Of a stretch of DNA of 64,000 bases, positions 35,326 through 43,793 are shown piece by piece (positions within the stretch are counted from its first letter, which is position 1; each line of letters begins with the position of its first letter). The notes under the pieces are model-generated. The model was not told where the DNA came from, ran no database searches, and saw only the letters and a program-made list of their open reading frames with translations. The translations under genes were made by a program, and so were the position numbers. The DNA comes from Duganella dendranthematis (GTDB lineage Bacteria > Pseudomonadota > Gammaproteobacteria > Burkholderiales > Burkholderiaceae_D): NCBI RefSeq assembly GCF_012849375.1, contig NZ_CP051684.1, positions 3,472,001 through 3,536,000 of the forward strand, read 5' to 3'.

Positions 35326-36270
35326 ATGTGGTATGGCGTGTTATGCGGCCTGGCGGCCGGAGCCTTTTGGGGCATGATTTTTGTGATGCCGCGCTGGCTG
35401 GCGGAATTTTCGCCGATGGAATTGGCGCTGGGGCGCTACCTGGCCTATGGGCTGATTACCTTGTTACTGCTATTGCCGCGCCTGAACGGCCTGCTGCGCC
35501 GCGTGACGCGCGCCGAGTGCGCCGTGCTGCTGCGCCACGCGCTGGCCGGCAACGTCGTCTACTACCTGCTGCTGTCGACCGGCGTGCAGTTGGCGGGCGT
35601 GGCGGCGGCGTCGCTGATTATCGGCCTGCTGCCGTTGAGCGTGACCTTGCTGGGACGGCGCGACCATGGCGCGTTGCCGCTGCGTCAACTGGCGTGGCCG
35701 CTGACGCTGGTGGTGGCGGGCATCGCCTGCATCAATGTGGACGTGTTCACCCACGCCCAGGGCGGGTCGCAGCCGTGGGCCACGGTGGCGCTGGGCATGC
35801 TGTGCGCGTTTGGCGCGTTGCTGTGCTGGACGTGGTACGCGGTGGACAACGCCCGCTTCCTCAAGCGCAATCCGCAGTTCAGCGGCGCCGAGTGGTCGGG
35901 CCTGTACGGTCTGAGCACCGGCGTGGTGGCGCTGGCCCTGGGGACGCTGGTAATGGCGTTTGGCGGCGACGGTGCGGCGGGGCGCGACTGGCTGCGTTTC
36001 TGGAGCGTGGTGACGATCGTCGCGCTGGGCGCATCGGTGATCGGCAACCAGCTGTGGAACCTCGCCAGCCGGCGCGTGCCGGTCACGCTGTCGGGTCAAC
36101 TGCTGCTGTTTGAAACCTTGTTCGGTCTGTTGTACGGCTTCCTCTACCAGCACCAGATGCCGCGTCCGCTGGAACTGCTGGCCATCGTGCTGTTGATCGC
36201 CGGCGTCGCCTGCTCAGTGTGGATGCATGCGCGTCCGCCGGCCGGTGCGCTTCAGGCGCCGCCGGCGTAG
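35326..36270 (+). CDS. DMT superfamily transporter (EamA domains)
   Basis: Inner-membrane exporter with about ten helices in two EamA repeats. The start MWYGVLCGLAAGAFWGMIFV is a typical first helix. Length (314) is normal. AAAGGAG lies just before the ATG. The likely regulator is the AraC protein immediately upstream (gene order inference). The 3' end overlaps the convergent trmL gene by 19 bases. The substrate is unknown. Confidence 0.88.
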   Translation: MWYGVLCGLAAGAFWGMIFVMPRWLAEFSPMELALGRYLAYGLITLLLLLPRLNGLLRRVTRAECAVLLRHALAGNVVYYLLLSTGVQLAGVAAASLIIGLLPLSVTLLGRRDHGALPLRQLAWPLTLVVAGIACINVDVFTHAQGGSQPWATVALGMLCAFGALLCWTWYAVDNARFLKRNPQFSGAEWSGLYGLSTGVVALALGTLVMAFGGDGAAGRDWLRFWSVVTIVALGASVIGNQLWNLASRRVPVTLSGQLLLFETLFGLLYGFLYQHQMPRPLELLAIVLLIAGVACSVWMHARPPAGALQAPPA

Positions 36271-36722
36271 CCGTTCTGACGCCAGGCTTCGAAGACGACC
36301 ACGGCGACAGTGTTGGACAGGTTCATGCTGCGGTTGTCGGGCCGCATCGGCAGGCGGATGCGTTGCGCCGGCGGGAAGGTTTCGCGCAGCGCTGGCGGCA
36401 GGCCGGCGGTTTCCGAGCCGAACACGAACACGTCGCCCGGCTGGAACCTGGCTTGGGCGAACGGCGACGAGCCGTGCGTGGTCATGGCGTACATGCGCGC
36501 GGGGTCGGGCTGGACCTCGGCCAGGAAGGCGTCCCAGTCTTCGTGCACCTTCATGCGGGCGTATTCGTGGTAGTCCAGGCCGGCGCGCTTGAGCTTGGAG
36601 TCTTCCAGCGGGAAGCCCAGCGGTTCAATCAGGTGCAGCTGGGCGCCGGTGTTGGCGCACAGGCGGATGACGTTGCCGGTGTTCGGCGGAATTTCTGGGT
36701 GAACCAGGACGACGTGGAACAT
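36252..36722 (-). CDS. trmL: tRNA (cytidine(34)-2'-O)-methyltransferase
   Basis: SPOUT-class methyltransferase modifying the wobble nucleotide of leucine tRNAs. Diagnostic motifs are MFHVVLVHPEIPPNTGNVIR (motif 1), FGSETAGLPP and RLPMRPDNRSMNLSNTVAVV (knot motifs 2 and 3). Length of 156 residues is standard. It lies 20 bases downstream of the broken comF gene on the same strand. Confidence 0.95.
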   Translation of the reverse strand: MFHVVLVHPEIPPNTGNVIRLCANTGAQLHLIEPLGFPLEDSKLKRAGLDYHEYARMKVHEDWDAFLAEVQPDPARMYAMTTHGSSPFAQARFQPGDVFVFGSETAGLPPALRETFPPAQRIRLPMRPDNRSMNLSNTVAVVVFEAWRQNGYAGGA

Positions 36723-36742
36723 GCTTTTTTCCTTTTGCTATA

Positions 36743-37548
36743 TCAGTGCGGCGGCGTGCGGGCGAACACGAAGTTGCTGACCCGCGCGGCGCCGTGGCGT
36801 TTTAATGTTGCCGCCACTTCATTCAAGGTGCGGCCGCTGGTCATGACGTCGTCGACGACGCCGATGTGGCGGCCTGCCACCAGGGCGGCGTCCGGCACCG
36901 CGAAGGCGCCGGCGATGTTCTGCTGGCGCCGCTCGGGCGCGACGCTGCTCTGGGCGGCGGTTTCGCGTACACGGTGCAGCAGTTGCGGCGCCAGCGCGAT
37001 GCCCAGGCCGCGTGCCAGCGGCCGGGCGATTTCCAGTGCCTGGTTGTAGCCGCGTCCCGCCAGCCGGCGCGGTCCCAGCGGGACTGAGCAGAGCAGCGCG
37101 GGCAAGGCGATGCTACCCCGGCCAGCACGGCGTCGCGCAGCAGCCGGGCGCACAGCGGCGCCAGCGCCAGACGGTGGCCGAATTTCAGTTGCAGCACCAG
37201 CTGATCGACCGGCAAAGCATAGTCGGCAGCGGCCAGCGTGCGGTCGAAGGCCGGCGGCGCGGCCAGGCAGGCGCCGCATAGGTGACCGTCAGCCGGCACC
37301 GGATTGGCGCAGCGCGGGCAGCGGGCGATGGCGGCGGCCGGGCCGAAGAATTGCGCTTCGCAGCCGCCACACAAGGCGTCGTCGCTGTCGCCGCCGCACA
37401 GGGCGCAGGCGTTGGGCAGGAGATGACGCAGCAAACCGTGCGCGCTCCGTTGCAGCAGCGCGCGCAGCCTGGCGCCGCCCGCTGGCCTCGCAGCCGGCGC
37501 CGGATTGGCCGCCGGATCGCCGTCCGCCGCCCCGATCTTGTCATTCAT
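36743..37548 (-). pseudogene. ComF family phosphoribosyltransferase-like protein, frameshifted
   Basis: ComF-family proteins take part in natural transformation. The N-terminal frame (from 37548, with GGAGG 6 bases before the ATG) has the double zinc ribbon (CALCGGDSDDALCGGC and CPRCANPVPADGHLCGAC) and reads as far as LLRDAVLAG. The rest continues one frame over as SIALPALLCSVPLGPRRLAG, RGYNQALEIARPL and the PRPP-loop VVDDVMTSGRTLNE, ending ARTPPH. The break is at a C4 run (37116-37119): one missing base accounts for it. Either the gene is inactivated, or the run was misread in sequencing. All other conserved parts are present. Confidence 0.85.
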
Positions 37549-37644
37549 GCCACGCCTCCGCCCTGAAAACCGCTCCGGTCGTCGTCGCGATGGCGTTCAA
37601 CCATGTACACTGCCGACATTATCGCACTACAACGACCTATCATC

Positions 37645-38568
37645 ATGCAAGTCCCCGCCAATCCCCCGAAACTGAGCGCACCGATTGACCTGGAGCGCGT
37701 CCGTCAGCTGTTTTCCCGTCCGCAACGTATTGCCCCGGCCGATTTTCTGCGCCGGGAAATATCATCGCGCATGTTCGACCGGCTGGAATTGATTAAAATA
37801 GCGCCTTCGCGCGTTTTGGACGCCGGCTGCGGCGCTGGCGCCGATCTGCCGTTGTTGCAAAAAGCCTATCCCGCCGCCCATATTCTGGGACTGGACGCGT
37901 CCGAGCCGATGCTGCGCGCGGCGCAGGGACCGGGCGCCCGCCAGTCGTCGCTCAATCAGTTGTTGAGCAAGCTGCTGCCGTCGAAGAGCGGCCTTGACCT
38001 CGTCGGCGGCGATTTTGCCGACTTGCCGCTGGGACCGAACTCGCTGGACCTGGTCTGGTCCAACCTGGCGCTGCACTGGCACCCGCAACCGGACCGCGTG
38101 TTTGCCGAGTGGCGCCGCGTGTTGCGGGTCAATAGCCTGCTGATGTTTTCCTGCTTTGGCCCGGATTCGCTGCGCGAACTGCGCACCGCTTTTGCCGAAG
38201 CCGACCTGGCGCAGCACGTGTTGCCCTTCGTTGACATGCACGATTTCGGTGATCAGCTGGTCGAAGCCGGGTTTTCGACCCCGGTGCTGGACATGGAAAC
38301 CATCACCGTGACCTACGATACGCCGCTGGCGTTGTTGTCCGACGTGCGCGCTTTGGGCGGCAACCCGCTCACCACGCTGCGCCGCAGCATGATGGGCAAG
38401 GCGGCCTGGCAGCGCATGCTGGACACGCTGGAAAGAGGCCGCCGCAGCGACGGCAAACTGGGCCTGACCTTCGAGGTTATCTACGGCCACGCGTTCCGGC
38501 CGGCGCCGAAGGTGACTTCCAAAGGCGAAGCGATTATCCGCTTCGATCCGCCGCGCAAGCCGCGTTGA
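37645..38568 (+). CDS. BioC-like SAM-dependent methyltransferase
   Basis: Class I methyltransferase resembling malonyl-ACP O-methyltransferase (BioC) of biotin synthesis. SAM motif I is VLDAGCGAGADLPLL, with LGLDASEPMLRAA, LDLVWSNLALHWHPQPDRV and FSCFGPDSLRELRTAF, the last being typical of BioC-like proteins. The start at 37645 (MQVPANPPKL) gives 307 residues; an earlier in-frame ATG at 37603 is possible. It is divergent from comF. No bio genes are nearby, so biotin function is unproven. Confidence 0.85.
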   Translation: MQVPANPPKLSAPIDLERVRQLFSRPQRIAPADFLRREISSRMFDRLELIKIAPSRVLDAGCGAGADLPLLQKAYPAAHILGLDASEPMLRAAQGPGARQSSLNQLLSKLLPSKSGLDLVGGDFADLPLGPNSLDLVWSNLALHWHPQPDRVFAEWRRVLRVNSLLMFSCFGPDSLRELRTAFAEADLAQHVLPFVDMHDFGDQLVEAGFSTPVLDMETITVTYDTPLALLSDVRALGGNPLTTLRRSMMGKAAWQRMLDTLERGRRSDGKLGLTFEVIYGHAFRPAPKVTSKGEAIIRFDPPRKPR

Positions 38569-38581
38569 ATGCGGGTTTCAT

Positions 38582-38612
38582 GTTGCCATGCGGCGTAGGG
38601 CCGTATGGCAAC
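38582..38612. terminator. Hairpin after the methyltransferase gene
   Basis: GTTGCCAT and ATGGCAAC form an 8-bp stem, extendable with mismatches, starting 14 bases after the stop codon. It is followed by an AT-rich but not poly-T tract, so it is a possible terminator. Confidence 0.4.
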
Positions 38613-38627
38613 ACCATAGTTTATTGC

Positions 38628-38657
38628 TTGATGTGCTACGTTTTTGTTCTATATAAT
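38628..38657 (+). promoter_or_regulatory. Candidate sigma-70 promoter of the cox operon
   Basis: TTGATG (38628-38633) and a perfect TATAAT (38652-38657) are separated by 18 bases. Transcription from here would leave a leader of roughly 185 bases before coxB. The leader includes a poly-A/T tract close to the ribosome site GGGGAA at 38841. Confidence 0.5.
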
Positions 38658-38849
38658 CAATCACTAACTTTGCCACCATGGCAAACAAGGTATCGAATAC
38701 GAACGTGCAGTGAATTAAGCAGAAGCATTAAGCAGAATCGCGCATCCAACGATGCGGTGGTTGTTTAAGGAGCGTCGCCGGTTCAGTTCACCGATAGCCG
38801 GCAAGACGTTAAAAAAAATATTTTAATTTCTTGGGCAGTTGGGGAAAAC

Positions 38850-40079
38850 ATGACATATGCGAAGCGACTTCAAGCGTTGATGTTCGGGCTGGCCATGCTG
38901 GCAGCCGGGGCAACAGCGTGGGCAGCTGACACCGCAACCGGCGCCGCGGCCGGCACCTACGGCGCCGCCACCGGGGGTACCGGTGGCCCCATAGCCGGCG
39001 AATTGAACCTGCAACCTCCCGCCACCCGCATCGCCACCGAAGTCTACGACCTGCACAACTGGATGATGGGCGTCTGCCTGGTCATCTTCATTGCGGTGTT
39101 CGGCGTGATGTTCTATTCGATCTTCAAGCACCGCAAGTCGCTCGGCCACAAGCCGGCCACCTTCCACGAATCCACCGCCGTCGAGGTGGCCTGGACCATC
39201 GTGCCGTTCCTGATCGTGATCGGCATGGCGCTGCCCGCCACCCGCACCGTGGTCGGCATGAAGGACACCTCCAACGCCGACATCACCATCAAGGTCACCG
39301 GCATGCAGTGGAAATGGGGCTACGATTACCTGAAAGGCGAGGGCGAGGGGATTTCCTTCCTGTCCAACCTGTCGACGCCGCGCGCCCAGGTCGGCGCGCC
39401 CGGCTTTGCGCCGACCGAGAAGCGCGGCGACAACTACCTGATGGAAGTCGACAACGAGGTGGTGGTGCCGGTGCACCGCAAGATCCGCATGATCACTACC
39501 GCCAACGACGTCATCCACTCGTGGTCGATTCCGGCGTTTGCCGTCAAGCAGGATGCGATTCCCGGCTTCGTGCGCGACGCCTGGTTCAAGGCCGAGCACA
39601 CCGGCACCTTCCGCGGCTATTGCTCGGAACTGTGCGGCAAGGAGCACGCCTTCATGCCGATCGTGGTGCGGGTGGTCAGCGACGCCGACTACAAAGTCTG
39701 GGTCGACGGCAAGAAGAAAGAAATGGCCGCGCTGGCCGATGATCCAAATAAAACCTGGACCATCGACGAGCTGAAAACCAAGGGCGAAAAAGTTTACAGC
39801 ACCAACTGCGTGGCCTGCCACCAGGCCAACGGCCGCGGCTTGCCGTCGACCTATCCGGCGCTGGACGGTTCGCCGGTGGTCAACGGACCGAAAGCGGAAC
39901 AAATCAGCGTGCTGTTGCACGGTAAAAAGAGCGGGAAATATCCCGTCGAAATGCCTTCTTGGAAGCAATTGTCGGATACGGATATCGCGGCTGTCATTAC
40001 TTACACCCGCAATAGCTGGACGAACAAGGCTGAGGAAAACATCGTTCAACCGGCCGAAGTTGTGGCTGCACGTAAGTAA
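38850..40079 (+). CDS. coxB: Cytochrome c oxidase subunit II with fused cytochrome c domain
   Basis: Copper-A subunit of the aa3/caa3-type oxidase. It has a signal peptide (ending WAADTATG), two membrane helices, and a cupredoxin domain with the CuA ligands in CSELCGKEHAFM (near residue 258). A C-terminal class I cytochrome c domain carries CVACH (near residue 320) with a distal Met probably in VEMPSW. The 409-residue length reflects this fusion, so the enzyme is of caa3 type. A Gly/Ala/Thr-rich linker follows the signal. It is first in the cox operon. Confidence 0.96.
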   Translation: MTYAKRLQALMFGLAMLAAGATAWAADTATGAAAGTYGAATGGTGGPIAGELNLQPPATRIATEVYDLHNWMMGVCLVIFIAVFGVMFYSIFKHRKSLGHKPATFHESTAVEVAWTIVPFLIVIGMALPATRTVVGMKDTSNADITIKVTGMQWKWGYDYLKGEGEGISFLSNLSTPRAQVGAPGFAPTEKRGDNYLMEVDNEVVVPVHRKIRMITTANDVIHSWSIPAFAVKQDAIPGFVRDAWFKAEHTGTFRGYCSELCGKEHAFMPIVVRVVSDADYKVWVDGKKKEMAALADDPNKTWTIDELKTKGEKVYSTNCVACHQANGRGLPSTYPALDGSPVVNGPKAEQISVLLHGKKSGKYPVEMPSWKQLSDTDIAAVITYTRNSWTNKAEENIVQPAEVVAARK

Positions 40080-40094
40080 TCAGGAGCGTTACAG

Positions 40095-41684
40095 ATGAGC
40101 ACTACTACTTTGGATCACGGCCACGATCACGATCATGCGCACGACCATCCACATGGTCCGGCGCGCTGGCTGTTTGCCACCAACCACAAGGACATCGGTA
40201 CGCTGTACCTGTGGTTCTCGTTCATCATGCTGCTGTCCGGCGGCGTGCTGGCGCTGATGATACGCACCGAGCTGTTCAAGCCCGGCCTGCAATTCTTCCA
40301 GCCTGAATTCTTCAACCAGCTGACCACCATGCACGGTCTGGTGATGGTGTTCGGCGCCATCATGCCGGCCTTCGTCGGCTTCGCCAACTGGATGATCCCG
40401 CTGCAAATCGGCGCTTCCGACATGGCGTTTGCGCGCATGAACAACTTCTCGTTCTGGCTGCTGCCGCCGGCGGCGATCCTGCTGGCCACCTCGTTCCTGG
40501 CGCCGGGCGGCGCCACCGCCGCCGGCTGGACGCTGTACGCGCCGCTGTCGACGCAAATGGGACCGGGCATGGACATGGCCATCTTTGCGATGCACCTGAT
40601 GGGCGCCTCGTCGATCATGGGTTCGATCAACATCATCGTCACCATCCTCAACATGCGCGCACCCGGCATGACCTTGATGAAGATGCCGATGTTCTGCTGG
40701 ACCTGGCTGATCACCGCCTACCTGCTGATCGCCGTGATGCCGGTCTTGGCCGGCGCCATCACCATGACGCTGACCGACCGCCACTTCGGCACCTCGTTCT
40801 TCAACGCCGCCGCCGGTGGCGATCCGGTGATGTACCAGCACATTTTCTGGTTCTTCGGCCACCCCGAGGTGTACATCATGATTCTGCCGGCGTTCGGCAT
40901 CGTCTCGCAAATCCTGCCGGCGTTCGCCCGCAAGCAGCTGTTCGGCTACGCCTCGATGGTGTACGCCACGGCGTCGATCGCGATTCTGTCGTTCATCGTC
41001 TGGGCCCACCACATGTTCACCACCGGCATGCCGGTGACGTCGCAGCTGTTCTTCATGTACGCGACCATGCTGATCGCGGTGCCGACCGGCGTGAAAGTGT
41101 TCAACTGGATCGCCACCATGTGGCGCGGCTCGATGACGTTTGAGACGCCGATGCTGTTCGCGGTCGGCTTCATCTTCGTGTTCACCATCGGCGGCTTCAC
41201 CGGCCTGATCCTGGCTGTGACGCCGATCGACATCCAGCTGCAGGACACCTACTACGTGGTGGCGCACTTCCACTACGTGCTGGTGGCCGGCTCGCTGTTC
41301 GCGCTGTTCGCCGGTTTCTACTACTGGTCGCCGAAATGGACCGGCCACATGTACAACGAGACCATGGGCAAGACCCACTTCTGGCTTTCGCTGATCACCT
41401 TCAACATCACCTTCTTCCCGATGCACTTCCTGGGCCTGGCCGGCATGCCGCGCCGCTATGCCGACTACTCGGCGCAGTTCACCGACTTCAACATGGTGGC
41501 CACCATCGGCGCCTTCGGTTTCGGCCTGTCGCAGGTGTTCTTCCTGTTCTTCGTGATCCTGCCGACCATCCGTGGCGGCAAGAAAGCCGAAGCCAAGCCA
41601 TGGGAAGGCGCGGAAGGCCTGGAGTGGACCGTGCCGTCGCCGGCGCCGTTCCATACCTTTGAAACCCCGCCTGAGTTCAAATAA
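40095..41684 (+). CDS. ctaD: Cytochrome c oxidase subunit I
   Basis: Catalytic subunit with heme a, heme a3 and CuB. It shows [15 protein letters not shown] near the start, [15 protein letters not shown] (CuB His and cross-linked Tyr), HHMFTTGMP and [10 protein letters not shown] (heme ligands). The total is 529 residues with twelve helices. The N-terminus begins with a His/Asp-rich tail ([15 protein letters not shown]) ahead of the first helix. It lies 15 bases after coxB and is followed by a 35-residue ORF. Confidence 0.97.
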   Translation: MSTTTLDHGHDHDHAHDHPHGPARWLFATNHKDIGTLYLWFSFIMLLSGGVLALMIRTELFKPGLQFFQPEFFNQLTTMHGLVMVFGAIMPAFVGFANWMIPLQIGASDMAFARMNNFSFWLLPPAAILLATSFLAPGGATAAGWTLYAPLSTQMGPGMDMAIFAMHLMGASSIMGSINIIVTILNMRAPGMTLMKMPMFCWTWLITAYLLIAVMPVLAGAITMTLTDRHFGTSFFNAAAGGDPVMYQHIFWFFGHPEVYIMILPAFGIVSQILPAFARKQLFGYASMVYATASIAILSFIVWAHHMFTTGMPVTSQLFFMYATMLIAVPTGVKVFNWIATMWRGSMTFETPMLFAVGFIFVFTIGGFTGLILAVTPIDIQLQDTYYVVAHFHYVLVAGSLFALFAGFYYWSPKWTGHMYNETMGKTHFWLSLITFNITFFPMHFLGLAGMPRRYADYSAQFTDFNMVATIGAFGFGLSQVFFLFFVILPTIRGGKKAEAKPWEGAEGLEWTVPSPAPFHTFETPPEFK

Positions 41685-41686
41685 TC

Positions 41687-41794
41687 ATGAACGGGCAAAA
41701 GAAGCCGAATAACCTGCGCACCGCCTTGATCCTGTTCGGCCTGGCGGCGTTCTTCTTCGCTTCAGTGTTCGTCAAGCGCATCTGGCTGAGCTGA
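41687..41794 (+). CDS. Cytochrome oxidase small assembly protein (35 aa)
   Basis: Tiny ORF in the 110-base gap between ctaD and ctaG. It starts MNGQKKPNNLRTALILFGLA, continues with a hydrophobic helix and ends in FVKRIWLS. One membrane span with a cytoplasmic basic N-terminus is predicted. It is 2 bases after the ctaD stop and 1 base before the ctaG start. The size, position and sequence style match the small assembly protein annotated in beta-proteobacterial cox clusters (from memory of that family). Short length makes it easy to miss. Confidence 0.8.
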   Translation: MNGQKKPNNLRTALILFGLAAFFFASVFVKRIWLS

Positions 41795-41795
41795 C

Positions 41796-42335
41796 ATGAC
41801 CGAGAACAAAAAGCTGCTGGGCAAGCTGATCATCATCGCTACGGTGATGTTCGGCTTTGCTTACGCGCTCAACCCGTTCTACCGGCAGATCTGCGAAGCG
41901 TTGGGCATCAACGTACTGACGCAAAAGGACGGCACAGTGGCGCTGGACCAGAACACGCAGGTAGACAAGAGCCGCAACGTCACCATCGAGTTCGACGGCA
42001 ATGCGCAGGGGCCATGGCGCTTCCGGCCCACGCAGGCCAGCATGACGGTGCATCCGGGCGAGCTGAACACGGTGATGTACGAAGTGGTCAACACCCAGCC
42101 GCGCGAGATGAATGCGCAGGCGATCCCGAGTTACGCACCGCAGAACGCGATGCCGTATTTCATGAAAGTGGAGTGCTTCTGCTTCAAGCAGCAAACGCTG
42201 AAGCCGAAGGAAGCGCGGCAGATGCCGGTGGTGTTCTACATCGATCCGAAGCTGCCCAGGGATGTGAAAACCATCACGCTGTCGTACACCTTCTTCGAGG
42301 TGGGCGGCGGGCTGGTGAAGACGGCGGCCAACTGA
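41796..42335 (+). CDS. ctaG: Cytochrome c oxidase assembly protein CtaG (Cox11)
   Basis: Membrane-anchored copper chaperone that delivers CuB to subunit I. One N-terminal helix (KLIIIATVMFGFAYALNPFY) precedes a periplasmic Ig-like domain. The copper-binding signature is VECFCFKQQTLKPKE, and MPVVFYIDPKLP follows. Length (179) is normal. It sits within the cox operon, overlapping nothing but spaced by 1 base on both sides. Confidence 0.96.
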   Translation: MTENKKLLGKLIIIATVMFGFAYALNPFYRQICEALGINVLTQKDGTVALDQNTQVDKSRNVTIEFDGNAQGPWRFRPTQASMTVHPGELNTVMYEVVNTQPREMNAQAIPSYAPQNAMPYFMKVECFCFKQQTLKPKEARQMPVVFYIDPKLPRDVKTITLSYTFFEVGGGLVKTAAN

Positions 42336-42336
42336 C

Positions 42337-42531
42337 ATGACGGACAAGCCCGGCTTTCTGTATTCGCTCAAGGCCGTATTGTGGTCGTTCGTGGGATTGC
42401 GCCGCAAGCGCGATTTCGACGCCGACCAGCAGGGACTAAATCCGCTGCACATCATCATCGCGGCCTTGCTGGCGGTGGCGGTGTTCATCGGCGTACTGAT
42501 AACAATCGTCAAAATCGTAGTCGCTAAATAA
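42337..42531 (+). CDS. DUF2970 domain-containing protein
   Basis: 64-residue protein with the DUF2970 pattern: SLKAVLWSFVGLRRKRDFDAD, followed by a membrane helix (IIIAALLAVAVFIGVLITIV). Members are typically found between ctaG and the subunit III gene in betaproteobacteria, suggesting a role in oxidase assembly or stability; no activity is known. Confidence 0.92.
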   Translation: MTDKPGFLYSLKAVLWSFVGLRRKRDFDADQQGLNPLHIIIAALLAVAVFIGVLITIVKIVVAK

Positions 42532-42551
42532 GTGAAAATGGGGAGATGAAG

Positions 42552-43421
42552 ATGAGTTCAACAAGTTCACAGGGCGCCGCGGCACCGTATTACTTCGTGC
42601 CCGGTCCCTCGCGCTGGCCGCTGCTGGCCGGCTTGTCCATGCTGGTGACCATGATCGGGGCCTCGGCCTGGGTCAATGATGCGTCATGGGGCCCGGCCGC
42701 CAATCTGCTGGGCATCCTCGGCACGATTACCGTACTGTATTTCTGGTTCGGCGACGCCATCAAGGAATCGGAAGGCGGCTTGTACAGCCAGCGCATCGAC
42801 CATTCCTACCGCTGGTCGATGAGCTGGTTCATCTTCTCGGAGGTGATGTTCTTCGGTGCCTTCTTCGGCGCACTGTTCTATGCGCGCAGCATCTCGATGC
42901 CGTGGCTGGGCGACCTGGACAGCAAATTCGTCTGGCCGGACTACGCGCCGTCCTGGGGCGGCGCCACGCCGGCCGGCACCGTGGAGGCGTTCCAGACCAT
43001 GGGACCATTCCCGATCCCGACCATTAACACGGCCTTGCTGCTGACCTCGGGCGTAACCCTGACCATCGCCCACCACGCGCTGCGTGCAGGCCATCGCGCG
43101 CAGACGGCGATCTGGCTGTTCGCCACGGTTCTGCTAGGTGCGGTGTTCATGGGCTTCCAGGCGTATGAGTATCACCATGCCTACACCGAACTGAACCTGA
43201 AGCTGACCTCGGGCATCTACGGTTCGACCTTCTTCATGCTGACCGGTTTCCACGGCTTCCACGTGACGATGGGGGCGATCATGCTGTCGGTGGTGCTGTA
43301 TCGCGTGCTGAAGGGCCATTTCACGCCGGAGAACCACTTCGCGTTTGAAGGCGCAGCCTGGTACTGGCACTTCGTCGACGTGGTGTGGCTGGGCCTCTAC
43401 GTGGTGGTCTACTGGTTATAA
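42552..43421 (+). CDS. ctaE: Cytochrome c oxidase subunit III
   Basis: Seven-helix structural subunit. Conserved stretches include WSMSWFIFSEVMFFGAFFGA, LLTSGVTLTIAHHALRAGHR and HFTPENHFAFEGAAWYWHFV. ATG codons at 42546 and 42552 are both possible. GGGGAG lies 6 bases before the second but overlaps the first too closely, so 42552 is chosen (289 residues). It is last in the cox operon, with a strong terminator 15 bases later. Confidence 0.96.
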   Translation: MSSTSSQGAAAPYYFVPGPSRWPLLAGLSMLVTMIGASAWVNDASWGPAANLLGILGTITVLYFWFGDAIKESEGGLYSQRIDHSYRWSMSWFIFSEVMFFGAFFGALFYARSISMPWLGDLDSKFVWPDYAPSWGGATPAGTVEAFQTMGPFPIPTINTALLLTSGVTLTIAHHALRAGHRAQTAIWLFATVLLGAVFMGFQAYEYHHAYTELNLKLTSGIYGSTFFMLTGFHGFHVTMGAIMLSVVLYRVLKGHFTPENHFAFEGAAWYWHFVDVVWLGLYVVVYWL

Positions 43422-43435
43422 TGGCATACGCCGCA

Positions 43436-43462
43436 AAAGCCGCACACGGTGCGGCTTTTTTT
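43436..43462 (+). terminator. Intrinsic terminator of the cox operon
   Basis: AAGCCGCAC and GTGCGGCTT form a 9-bp stem with a 3-base loop (ACG), followed directly by five more T residues. This is a textbook Rho-independent terminator just after ctaE. Confidence 0.9.
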
Positions 43463-43499
43463 ACGCCTGATTAAGCCCCGAAGCGTAGCGCAAGCTGCG

Positions 43500-43528
43500 G
43501 GGTCTGACCCCCGAACGGGGTCAGACCC
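43500..43528. repeat. Paired GGGTCNGACCC palindrome, copy 2
   Basis: GGGTCTGACCC and GGGTCAGACCC are separated by 7 bases, in the convergent gap between ctaE and the twin-transmembrane gene. Upstream CCCCG (43476) could also pair with CGGGG at 43498, giving a larger fold. Confidence 0.8.
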
Positions 43529-43550
43529 CTATCTGCCGCAGTGCGGGTTG

Positions 43551-43754
43551 TTAAACGCGGATGCCTTTGGGCTGGATGTAGCCGAGCTTGTAGGCCAGCA
43601 GGATCAGCAGGAATAGCGTGATCGACAGCGCCACCCGCACCGCCAGCGAGCGCACGGTGTTGTTGCTGCGGCCCTTGTCGCGCATCAGGAAGAACAGCGC
43701 CGATCCCAGGCTGCCAAGGATCAGCATGAATGCAATGGCAATAGCAATTTTCAT
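43551..43754 (-). CDS. Twin transmembrane protein (DUF2909-like, 67 aa)
   Basis: Small membrane protein with two helices (IAIAFMLILGSLGSALFFLM and VALSITLFLLILLAYKLGYI) joined by a basic loop (RDKGRSNNTVR), ending QPKGIRV. The start is MKIAIAIAF at 43754; the open frame continues upstream opposite surf1 without meaning. Members of this family often lie in opposite orientation between cox subunit III and surf1 genes, as here. Function is unknown. Confidence 0.85.
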   Translation of the reverse strand: MKIAIAIAFMLILGSLGSALFFLMRDKGRSNNTVRSLAVRVALSITLFLLILLAYKLGYIQPKGIRV

Positions 43755-43793
43755 TTCATGAGGGAGTGGCGATTTGATCGAGGTTCCATTGTA

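Noticed and set aside
37100..37145. Programmed ribosomal frameshifting in comF
   Set aside because: No X-XXY-YYZ slippery heptamer or downstream pseudoknot is evident. A lost base at a short homopolymer is the simpler explanation.
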